Below, piece after piece: positions 1 to 4,956 of a stretch of 13,076 nucleotides of DNA. The notes under the pieces were generated by a model that worked only from the letters and a program-made list of their open reading frames with translations, made no database searches and had not been told where the DNA came from. Each line of letters opens with the position of its first letter. The stretch's first letter is position 1. The DNA is from SM1-50 sp964467345 (GTDB taxonomy: Archaea > Thermoplasmatota > E2 > DHVEG-1). The stretch covers positions 1 to 13,076 of the forward strand of contig CAYXPY010000046.1 in NCBI GenBank assembly GCA_964467345.1. The letters run 5' to 3'. The position numbers and the translations under genes are program-made.

Positions 1-240
1 AATAAAATGACAATGATTATTTTTTTCTTTTGAATAAATCATCTTTCTTTCGCATACATAGGAATGAAGTTCTTTCTTTTTTCGTAACTCTTTTAAAAAA
101 CGATATACGGTCGCAATCCCGATTGTTGTATCCTTTTTTTTAATTCTCTCATACAATTCATCAGCGGTAAAAAGGGAAGTAAACGTCACTATCTCAGAGC
201 GTATCAGCTCTTTTTGTTTGGTTTTTCTTGATTGTTTCAT
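1..240 (-). CDS. Fur-family metal-responsive repressor (Zur-like), C-terminus cut by window edge
   Basis: An 80-codon open frame begins with ATG at 240 and runs off the left edge without a stop, so the C-terminal part of the protein is missing. After a basic N-terminus (MKQSRKTKQKELIRSE) comes a winged-helix segment at residues 25-56 (TADELYERIKKK, then IGIATVYRFLKEL). The ATVYR core is the recognition-helix motif of Fur proteins. The visible end, NNHCHFI (residues 74-80), matches the start of the Fur metal-binding dimerisation domain, where an HHHF-type cluster is usual. Fur proteins bind inverted repeats when loaded with metal and repress uptake genes. The gene is divergent from a zinc/manganese-type importer, so a Zur-like role is inferred; Fe or Mn sensing cannot be excluded. 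No ribosome binding site is visible, consistent with a short or absent leader. Confidence 0.85.
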   Translation of the reverse strand, partial: MKQSRKTKQKELIRSEIVTFTSLFTADELYERIKKKDTTIGIATVYRFLKELRKKKELHSYVCERKMIYSKEKNNHCHFI

Positions 241-257
241 TATGGCAGCAACCCGTC

Positions 258-280
258 TTATTGATAATAGTAATCAATAA
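258..280. promoter_or_regulatory. Candidate Fur/Zur operator in the divergent promoter
   Basis: An inverted repeat has perfect 8-bp arms, TTATTGAT (258-265) and ATCAATAA (273-280), around AATAGTA. Read as an 11-1-11 palindrome it has only two mismatched pairs, and its TGATAAT-like core resembles bacterial Fur/Zur boxes. It lies directly beside the AT-rich box at 283-292, so bound repressor would block TBP/TFB access for the importer and cover the likely start of regulator transcription. The role is inferred from position and symmetry. Confidence 0.65.
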
Positions 281-282
281 CA

Positions 283-292
283 TTTTTAAATA
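283..292. promoter_or_regulatory. TATA-like box, possibly shared by the divergent genes
   Basis: TTTTTAAATA is a near-symmetrical archaeal TATA-like element. On the plus strand, initiation about 26 bases downstream (near 313) would leave a 10-19 base leader before the importer lipoprotein. On the minus strand it would place the start near 261 for the Fur-family gene. No other good TATA-like sequence is visible in this short interval. Confidence 0.5.
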
Positions 293-322
293 CGTTCGGT
301 TTAAAAGGACACTAAACAAAAG

Positions 323-1282
323 ATGTGCCCTATGAAAAAAATACTACTGATAACTGTAGGAATACTGTGTGGTTTTCTCCTATTAAGCGGGTGTATACAA
401 AACCAAAACGAACAACAAGGCATTCAGATTGTTGCTTCGTTTTATCCCTTAGCCTTTTTTGCAGAACAGATAGGAGGAGACTACGTCACAGTAACTCAAA
501 TAATACCGGACAACACTGAATTGCACGCCTGGCAGCCCTCAATCTCAGATATCACAGCAGCAAGCAACGCAGATATCTTGCTGTACAACGGAGCACACCT
601 AGACCATTGGTTTGAAGAAAACATCCTTGCAAGCATTGATACAACGGGAAAAATAATCGTTGAAACAACGGATAATGTGACGCTGCTTGAAAATGAAACA
701 ATAAATGAGCATGAGGAAGAAACCCACGAATCCGAAGATCATGAACATGGTTTGTCTGATCCTCACACATGGATAAGCCCATTCATCGCGTCGCAACAAG
801 CTGAAAAGATATATGATGCACTTATAGAAAAAGATCCAGGTCATACAGAGTATTACACCCAGCAATGGAACCAGTTACAACAACGATTTACTACAGCAGA
901 TACGTCATTTCAGCAGGGATTATCGACAAAACAAAAAGACACCATCTTTGTCACCCATGCTGCATTTGGGTATCTTGCGAAACGATATGGTTTTCATCAA
1001 TATGGCGTAATAGGCTTGTCTGCTGATGAGCAACCAAGTGCATCAACGATAGCGACATTAGTTAGTACCATGATTGAACACGAGACATATGTGGTCTTTA
1101 TCGACCCGGTCTATTCTGACAGCTATGCACAGGCGTTGAAAAGCACGCTTGAGGCGAAAACCGGTCAGGATGTACAAATTCTTACCTTATATTTGATGGC
1201 AGGCATCGTAGATAGCATGGATTATTTCGAACAACTTGAAAAAAACCTTGAAAATCTAAAAATAGGGCTACAAGCATCATAA
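323..1282 (+). CDS. znuA: Zinc/manganese-type ABC importer, substrate-binding lipoprotein (ZnuA/TroA family)
   Basis: Binds a divalent metal outside the cell and delivers it to the adjacent permease. The N-terminus has a hydrophobic stretch followed by the lipobox LSGC (lipidated Cys24). Cluster A-1 family landmarks follow: TELHAWQPS with ligand His68, a His/Glu-rich loop at residues 129-142, DPHTWISP with His148, and THAAFGYLA with His212. The usual C-terminal LDPLG-type segment, which carries an acidic ligand in Mn/Fe binders, reads LTLYLMAG here, so three His ligands without that Asp favour zinc. At 319 residues the length is normal. Translation may start at ATG 332 (MKKILLITVG) rather than 323, which gives a more typical signal peptide; no ribosome binding site decides. 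It is first in a three-gene operon, 26 bases before the ATPase. The symbol is by family; Mn or Fe transport is not excluded. Confidence 0.88.
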   Translation: MCPMKKILLITVGILCGFLLLSGCIQNQNEQQGIQIVASFYPLAFFAEQIGGDYVTVTQIIPDNTELHAWQPSISDITAASNADILLYNGAHLDHWFEENILASIDTTGKIIVETTDNVTLLENETINEHEEETHESEDHEHGLSDPHTWISPFIASQQAEKIYDALIEKDPGHTEYYTQQWNQLQQRFTTADTSFQQGLSTKQKDTIFVTHAAFGYLAKRYGFHQYGVIGLSADEQPSASTIATLVSTMIEHETYVVFIDPVYSDSYAQALKSTLEAKTGQDVQILTLYLMAGIVDSMDYFEQLEKNLENLKIGLQAS

Positions 1283-1308
1283 GAAGAAAGAAAAGAAGCT
1301 AGAGTCGT

Positions 1309-2088
1309 ATGCAAAAAAATACTGTTCTTGAAATGAATCATGTGGATATTTTCCGATCAAAAGACCAGGTTATCCAAGATGCGACCTTTACTATTAACAA
1401 AGGAGATTATGTCGGCATTGTCGGACCGAATGGGGGAGGTAAAACAACATTATTACTTGCTATCTTTGGTTTTCTTCCTATAAAAAATGGTTCTATACAG
1501 TTATTTTCACAAAATATCAGCACCTTTTCGTCATGGGAACGTATCGCGTATGTGCCCCAAGGAGCAACCTATTTCGATAGTAATTTTCCTTTAACAGTTC
1601 ACGAGTTAATATCGCTTGGGAGAATACAAAGGAAAAATATAGGACGACCTCTTAAAAAAGCCGATTGGGATGCGGTAAGTGAATCTCTTCAGCTCATGGG
1701 CATCCAAGACCTCACCAGTAAAAGGATAGGTGATTTATCTGGTGGACAGAAACAACGCGCATTTATCGCAAAGGCACTCGTACGAAACCCAGAAATCTTG
1801 ATTCTTGATGAACCTGTCGCAGGAATCGATGCTACATCCTTGGAGAATTTTTACAAACAATTAAGCGATTTGAACCGGCAAAAAAACATTACAATTTTAA
1901 TTGTCTCCCATGATCTGTCAACGGTTTTTTGCCGTATGACAAAACTACTCTGTGTCAATAAAAAAGTATATCTTAGTGATATCACCAAAGAAAGTGACCC
2001 GAATGTTATCTTAAAAAAAGTGTACGGGGACCATTTCCATTTTGTATTCCACAAGCATGAATGCATAGGAGATTTTCACCATGATTGA
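1309..2088 (+). CDS. znuC: Zinc/manganese-type ABC importer, ATP-binding subunit
   Basis: Cytoplasmic ATPase that powers the importer. All ABC motifs are present: Walker A GPNGGGKTT (residues 39-47), Q-loop VPQ (Gln84), signature LSGGQKQR (143-150), Walker B ILILDEP (163-169), and switch His201 in SHD. At 259 residues it has the family's length. The C-terminus is unusually rich in histidine (HFHFVFHKHECIGDFHHD, residues 242-259), a possible intracellular metal-binding tail. The gene starts 26 bases after the lipoprotein stop and overlaps the permease start by 8 bases, indicating translational coupling within one operon. Metal specificity is inferred from the neighbours. Confidence 0.9.
   Translation: MQKNTVLEMNHVDIFRSKDQVIQDATFTINKGDYVGIVGPNGGGKTTLLLAIFGFLPIKNGSIQLFSQNISTFSSWERIAYVPQGATYFDSNFPLTVHELISLGRIQRKNIGRPLKKADWDAVSESLQLMGIQDLTSKRIGDLSGGQKQRAFIAKALVRNPEILILDEPVAGIDATSLENFYKQLSDLNRQKNITILIVSHDLSTVFCRMTKLLCVNKKVYLSDITKESDPNVILKKVYGDHFHFVFHKHECIGDFHHD
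2067..2073 (+). promoter_or_regulatory. Ribosome binding site of the importer permease
   Basis: AGGAGAT lies 7 bases before the ATG at 2081, within the end of the ATPase gene. It supports the overlapping start chosen for the permease and shows that internal operon genes here use Shine-Dalgarno initiation. Confidence 0.7.
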
Positions 2089-2905
2089 TACATTATTTTT
2101 AGACATTTCTGCACTTCTTGGGTACCAATTCTTTCAATACGCGTTACTCGGAGGAATCATTGCTGCGCTTGCGACATCATGGGTTGGGCTTTTTCTTATT
2201 CTGCGTCGTGAGGCAATGATCGGTGATGGAATCGCGCATACCGCCTTTGGTGGTATCGCCTTAGGATTATTACTTGGAATACATCCTCTTATCACAGCGT
2301 TGCTAATCTCCATTCTTGCCGTCTTTGGTATCTCCTATTTACGAAAAAAAGGCCTTGCAAAATCAGATGCGGCAATCGCAGTGATGCTTTCCTTGGGATT
2401 TTCTACAGGGTTAATCATCATCAGCATTGCTGGTGGTTTTAATGTTGAAATCTTTAGCTATCTCTTTGGCTCCATTCTCACTATCGATCAAACCGACCTG
2501 ATCATCGTATCACTTCTTGGTGTTGCATCGATTTGTTTCTTTGGTGTTTTTTATAAGGAATTACTCGCAATGACATTTGATGAAGAATCAGCAAAGGTCA
2601 CCGGGATACCAGTTCATTTGTTTTCGTTTGGTTTTAATCTTCTGGTTGCATCCACGATTGCCCTTTCCATAAAGGTCATTGGAATAATCCTTGTTGTCGC
2701 CCTGATGGTTCTGCCTGGACTTGCTGCGTTACAATTAAAACGATCGTTTAAAGCAACAATGTTTACCACAGTTGGGTTTTCCATTATGAGTGTTGTTATC
2801 GGTATTTTTCTTTCTGCAATTTATAATGTTGCAACAAGTGGTGTTATTGTGTTTACCGCAGCGGGTATTTTCCTAGTTACTGTTGTATTTAATAAAATCA
2901 TGTGA
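2081..2905 (+). CDS. znuB: Zinc/manganese-type ABC importer, permease subunit (ABC-3 family)
   Basis: Integral membrane channel subunit of the metal importer. The 274-residue protein is very hydrophobic, with about eight predicted helices (roughly 20-42, 52-66, 69-86, 98-118, 138-157, 180-197, 198-217, 228-270 in two passes). Family hallmarks are MIGDGIAHTAFGGIALG (46-62), a conserved early loop in ZnuB/TroC proteins, and MTFDEESAKVTGIPV (164-178), the cytoplasmic loop that contacts the ATPase. It overlaps the ATPase gene by 8 bases and ends the operon. No clear intrinsic terminator follows; transcription may simply stop in the T-rich sequence downstream. Confidence 0.9.
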   Translation: MIDTLFLDISALLGYQFFQYALLGGIIAALATSWVGLFLILRREAMIGDGIAHTAFGGIALGLLLGIHPLITALLISILAVFGISYLRKKGLAKSDAAIAVMLSLGFSTGLIIISIAGGFNVEIFSYLFGSILTIDQTDLIIVSLLGVASICFFGVFYKELLAMTFDEESAKVTGIPVHLFSFGFNLLVASTIALSIKVIGIILVVALMVLPGLAALQLKRSFKATMFTTVGFSIMSVVIGIFLSAIYNVATSGVIVFTAAGIFLVTVVFNKIM

Positions 2906-2955
2906 TTTAGCGCATTGTCTATGATAGTATCCTTGTTGTTTAATCGATAAATGTT

Positions 2956-3213
2956 GTGTCATTTTATCAGGACTATCAAATTCATGGAAACATTTTTTTC
3001 ATGTATCTTTTTGTATTTCCGGTTCTAACAGATATATTAATACTTTTGTACTTCAGATACATTTTATTAAAAAATCCCTTGCCATCTGAAGAAATTTATT
3101 TTGAGGCAGACCAACATTTTTTATGTTTCTTTCAACTCGAAATTTTATTTCCGTTTTTCGATGTTATAGCTATTCTTATAAAAAAATCCGCATCCAAGGG
3201 TCTTAATGATTGA
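2956..3213 (+). CDS. Doubtful small hydrophobic ORF
   Basis: An 85-codon frame begins with GTG at 2956 (next ATG at 3001). It has no convincing ribosome binding site, and the upstream stop at 2941 leaves little room for an extension. The product would be rich in Phe, Leu and Ile, with one or two hydrophobic segments (residues 14-37 and 55-75) and no family resemblance. Such composition is also expected by chance from AT-rich non-coding DNA. If it is not a gene, the interval from 2906 to 3279 holds nothing recognisable. Confidence 0.2.
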   Translation: MSFYQDYQIHGNIFFMYLFVFPVLTDILILLYFRYILLKNPLPSEEIYFEADQHFLCFFQLEILFPFFDVIAILIKKSASKGLND

Positions 3214-3279
3214 TAAGGTGACAATGAAGGCAATTCAGTAGAACGTATCTACCGATTACCTGTGTTGTTCCTTAAGGGT

Positions 3280-3402
3280 CTATTTGACTGATAAATCATC
3301 AACAAAAAAACTAATTCGGTTTTGTCGAGATTGTTTATAAATCAATTTTGAACTCTTCCTTGATTTTAGTAACTCTTGAAGTTTCTGAGTAACCTCTTCC
3401 AT
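3280..3402 (-). CDS. 40-residue basic microprotein with a strong ribosome binding site
   Basis: A 40-codon frame begins with ATG at 3402 and ends with TAG at 3280-3282. The near-perfect Shine-Dalgarno AGGAGGTGA (revcomp of 3409-3417) sits 6 bases before the ATG, much better than chance. The peptide starts MEEVTQKLQELLKSRKSSK, a probable amphipathic helix, followed by a basic middle (KQSRQNR) and a short tail ending DDLSVK. No family is recognised. It lies 94 bases downstream of the cold-shock gene on the same strand and could be read from that promoter if the hairpin at 3433-3447 lets transcription through. Whether it is translated is inferred from the start signal alone. Confidence 0.5.
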   Translation of the reverse strand: MEEVTQKLQELLKSRKSSKLIYKQSRQNRISFFVDDLSVK

Positions 3403-3432
3403 TCTTTTTCACCTCCTATAAAAAAATAAATC

Positions 3433-3447
3433 GGGGAATAAATCCCC
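3433..3447 (-). terminator. Possible terminator hairpin behind the cold-shock gene
   Basis: GGGGA-ATAAA-TCCCC forms a 5-bp GC-rich stem with a 5-base loop. Read on the minus strand it is followed by a T-rich run (GATTTATTTTTTTATA), the layout of an intrinsic-type terminator or transcription-attenuation site between the cold-shock gene and the small ORF downstream. It could equally be an mRNA 3'-end stabiliser. Confidence 0.4.
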
Positions 3448-3496
3448 ATTACACCATTATAACGGTTTATTCTTCATTTTCAATAAAGAATAGCTT

Positions 3497-3685
3497 TTAC
3501 TTTTTTAGATTTGTTGCTCTTGGTCCTCGTTCTGAGTCTTCAATCTGATATTCAACTTGGTCTCCTTCACGGATATTAATTTCCGTTGGTATCGAGGATC
3601 TATGGACAAAAGTCTCTTTTCCATCTTCACCAGTTATGAAGCCAAATCCTTTCATATCATTGTAGAATTTTACTGTTCCTTTCAT
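3497..3685 (-). CDS. Cold-shock-domain protein (CspA family)
   Basis: Small single-stranded nucleic-acid-binding protein of the OB fold, thought to act as an RNA chaperone. From ATG 3685 it has 62 residues: MKGTVKFYNDMKGFGFIT carries the lysine/aromatic strand and RNP1 (KGFGFI), and ETFVHRSSI is RNP2 (usually VFVHFSAI). The end REGDQVEYQIEDSERGPRATNL matches the family's C-terminus. An in-frame GTG at 3697 would add four residues, but it sits only 3 bases from the GGAGG element, while ATG 3685 has GGTG at 9 bases, so the ATG is preferred. Single cold-shock proteins occur in only some archaeal groups, so gene transfer from bacteria in the lineage's past is possible. Control may lie in the leader upstream. 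Confidence 0.92.
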   Translation of the reverse strand: MKGTVKFYNDMKGFGFITGEDGKETFVHRSSIPTEINIREGDQVEYQIEDSERGPRATNLKK

Positions 3686-3826
3686 ATTATTTTTCACCGC
3701 CTCCGATTTTCACATCTGGGCTTTTAAAAGAACGAAAATAAAAAATCGCAAACGTTCGTTAATAACGAAAATATGTACCTCTTATTACTCTTTCTTTCTA
3801 AGACAACCAACGCATCTTACTATAAA
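3686..3826 (-). promoter_or_regulatory. Promoter and possible long leader of the cold-shock gene
   Basis: On the minus strand a good TATA-like sequence (GGTATTTATAG, about 3830-3820) would start transcription near 3797, giving a leader of about 110 bases. That leader contains a perfect 7-1-7 inverted repeat, TTCGTTA-A-TAACGAA (3755-3769), the self-complementary CTTTTAAAAG (3721-3730), and CGATTTT (3748-3742), which can pair with AAAATCG (3710-3704) right next to GGAGG. A closer TATA-like stretch (TTTTTTATTTTC, about 3745-3734) would give a short leader, with the inverted repeat then acting as an operator. The sequence cannot decide between the two. Confidence 0.4.
3695..3704 (-). promoter_or_regulatory. 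Ribosome binding site of the cold-shock gene
   Basis: On the minus strand GGAGGCGGTG precedes the start. GGTG lies 9 bases from ATG 3685, while the GTG at 3697 falls inside the element itself. This is the main argument for the shorter protein. Confidence 0.6.
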
Positions 3827-3882
3827 TACCTATCTACAACTGAGAATTTGTAGAATTATACATGAATTTTTAATAGTATAGA

Positions 3883-3893
3883 TTTTTAAATAT
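3883..3893 (+). promoter_or_regulatory. TATA-like box for the zinc-finger microprotein
   Basis: TTTTTAAATAT matches the element seen before the metal importer. Initiation about 26 bases downstream (near 3914) would leave a 17-base leader before ATG 3931, containing AGGA at 3917-3920. Confidence 0.45.
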
Positions 3894-3930
3894 GGATATG
3901 ATATATCTAATTACGTAGGATGAAAAGATT

Positions 3931-4050
3931 ATGTTAAGCTGCCCTAAATGTGGAAAATTTTTTAGAAAAAAGGAGGAAATAATAAAACATATCAAAGAAA
4001 AACATACAGAAAACACACCGCATATCGGCAGAACTAGAAACATTAGTTAA
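3931..4050 (+). CDS. 39-residue C2H2 zinc-finger microprotein
   Basis: An ATG-to-TAA frame of 40 codons encodes MLSCPKCGKFFRKKEEIIK, then HIKEKH and a short polar tail. Cys4, Cys7, His20 and His25 give the spacing C-x2-C-x12-H-x4-H, a classical C2H2 finger with Phe11 in the expected hydrophobic-core position and a lysine-rich helix. Single-finger microproteins of this size are found in several archaeal genomes and are presumed to bind nucleic acid or protein; the target here is unknown. A TATA-like box at 3883-3893 and AGGA 10 bases before the ATG support expression. It is transcribed divergently from the cold-shock gene. The exact ligand spacing makes a chance ORF unlikely. Confidence 0.75.
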   Translation: MLSCPKCGKFFRKKEEIIKHIKEKHTENTPHIGRTRNIS

Positions 4051-4176
4051 AGCACTTCAAAGACATATATCATAAGAATAAATTTTTTGATAGTCTAGTT
4101 TTTATAGTCTCCACATCAAGTCTCAATGTGTTTGGATTTATGTGCTGTTACATGATATAAAAAAAAATAGGTCGTA

Positions 4177-4350
4177 ATGGATATTCCCCATTTTTGGATT
4201 GATACATTTTGGGAAGATATCGTTCTTATCTTATTATTAATGTATGTATGGCTCCGAAAGAGAAAGGAGATTTTAGCACCCGGTTTAGACGTGGATGAAA
4301 AAATTTTTCCTCTCCGGAGTAATTCTTTCGTATACAGCAGGCGTTCATAA
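4177..4350 (+). CDS. Small single-helix membrane protein, unknown
   Basis: A 57-codon frame runs from ATG 4177 to TAA 4348-4350. The N-terminus MDIPHFWIDTFWEDIV leads into a hydrophobic helix (residues about 13-26, IVLILLLMYVWL) ending in the basic stop-transfer cluster RKRK (27-30). A polar tail of 27 residues follows (LDVDEKIFPLRSNS). This reads like an N-out single-pass peptide rather than noise. The start is weakly supported: only AGGT at 4169-4172 precedes it, 4 bases away, and the AT-rich box at 4154-4163 would initiate too late. A longer frame on the opposite strand (4116-4487) has no protein-like features. Unrecognised. Confidence 0.4.
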   Translation: MDIPHFWIDTFWEDIVLILLLMYVWLRKRKEILAPGLDVDEKIFPLRSNSFVYSRRS

Positions 4351-4408
4351 ATATTTGCAAAGACGAAAAATATAAAATAAAACCTTGTCAATGCTTGTCT
4401 CATAATTA

Positions 4409-4416
4409 CTATATAG
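4409..4416 (+). promoter_or_regulatory. TATA-like box for the 30-residue ORF
   Basis: CTATATAG is a good archaeal TATA-like element. Initiation about 26 bases downstream (near 4438) would give a 23-base leader carrying GGAGGT (4445-4450) and GAGG (4452-4455) before ATG 4461. Confidence 0.5.
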
Positions 4417-4460
4417 TGATGAATGCTTAAGGAATTTGTTAGTTGGAGGTTGAGGAAATT

Positions 4461-4553
4461 ATGACTTTTGGAGAACGTGTCAAACAAGCATGGAAAAATA
4501 TCAATGAGATAAAAACCAATAAAAAAAACAAAGATGAACTAGATAAAAAATGA
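4461..4553 (+). CDS. 30-residue lysine-rich peptide with full start signals
   Basis: A 30-codon frame encodes MTFGERVKQAWKNINEIK followed by a charged tail (NKKNKDELDKK). It has the most complete expression signals of the small ORFs: TATA-like CTATATAG, a plausible 23-base leader, a strong GGAGGTTGAGG element and ATG 5-10 bases on. Residues 1-18 could form an amphipathic helix; the opening resembles the first helix of some HTH proteins, but no second helix follows. No function can be assigned. It could be a regulatory leader peptide or a truncated remnant. Confidence 0.45.
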   Translation: MTFGERVKQAWKNINEIKTNKKNKDELDKK

Positions 4554-4603
4554 GATAATTAATAGGGGATTTTCTACCAAACCTTCACGTCTCATCCGCA
4601 GGG

Positions 4604-4621
4604 GTACTGAATTATTAGTAC
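4604..4621. repeat. Small inverted repeat in the gap between mini-ORFs
   Basis: GTACT (4604-4608) and AGTAC (4617-4621) form 5-bp arms around an 8-base AT-rich loop. It sits upstream of the TATA-like TTTTTATAAAAA at 4638-4649 and may be an operator or chance. Confidence 0.2.
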
Positions 4622-4682
4622 GAAATTCTGACATAAGTTTTTATAAAAAAAAAAAGTTATTTTTGATTAAAGGAGAGGTAGG

Positions 4683-4877
4683 ATGTTACAAAGGGGATTT
4701 TACCTATTTTTGTTGAGGTTTTATTTCCTTTGTATAAAGTCCTCCCGCCACCTTTCTGTTTTGATAGTGATATTGAAGAATAGCATGAAAAATGGAGTTT
4801 TATCCGTCCTATTAACAAAATATTTATATGGTATGGAGGAAATCAATGGTTATGAATCTACGATCGATCCTGTTTAA
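4683..4877 (+). CDS. Possible 64-codon ORF, unknown
   Basis: The start signals are good: TATA-like TTTTTATAAAAA (4638-4649), expected initiation near 4669, AAGGAGAGG (4670-4678) and ATG 4683. The predicted peptide is less convincing: an aromatic, partly hydrophobic N-terminal half (GFYLFLLRFYFLCI), scattered basic residues and a polar end (EEINGYESTIDPV), with no known domain. Its last 32 bases overlap the next small ORF in another frame, which also has a strong ribosome binding site. The frame may be a translated leader coupled to that ORF, or the promoter may serve only the later one. Confidence 0.3.
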   Translation: MLQRGFYLFLLRFYFLCIKSSRHLSVLIVILKNSMKNGVLSVLLTKYLYGMEEINGYESTIDPV

Positions 4878-4950
4878 TCCCTATACCCTTGCCGTTCTAT
4901 TTGTATTCATCTCTGTATTCATTCTATTGCTTGGTATTATTTTCTTCTAA
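4846..4950 (+). CDS. 34-residue single-helix membrane peptide, unknown
   Basis: GGAGG (4835-4839) lies exactly 6 bases before ATG 4846. The frame ends with TAA at 4948-4950, six bases before the convergent polyprenyl synthase gene. The product is MVMNLRSILFNPYTLAVLF followed by an unbroken hydrophobic run to the C-terminus (residues about 13-34), a tail-anchored or single-pass micro-membrane protein. ATG 4852 is an alternative start. It is probably cotranscribed with the frame at 4683. No homologue is recognised. Confidence 0.5.
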   Translation: MVMNLRSILFNPYTLAVLFVFISVFILLLGIIFF

Positions 4951-4956
4951 TTGCAC

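Noticed and set aside
3196..3294. Imperfect direct repeat, AAGGGTCT...TGATAA at 3196-3216 and 3274-3294 (17 of 21 matching)
   Set aside because: Only two copies, imperfect, in AT-rich DNA; too little to call a repeat element or attachment site.
3834..3853. Hairpin CTACAA / TTGTAG with an 8-base loop
   Set aside because: Short AT-rich stem between divergent genes, not followed by a T tract; chance is likely.
4116..4487. 123-codon minus-strand frame
   Set aside because: No ribosome binding site, Ser/Thr/His-rich AT-driven composition without a plausible domain, and it opposes two small plus-strand ORFs with better signals.
4554..4682. Possible tRNA or small RNA in the spacer
   Set aside because: No cloverleaf, T-loop or other RNA landmark is visible; only a 5-bp inverted repeat and a TATA-like box.
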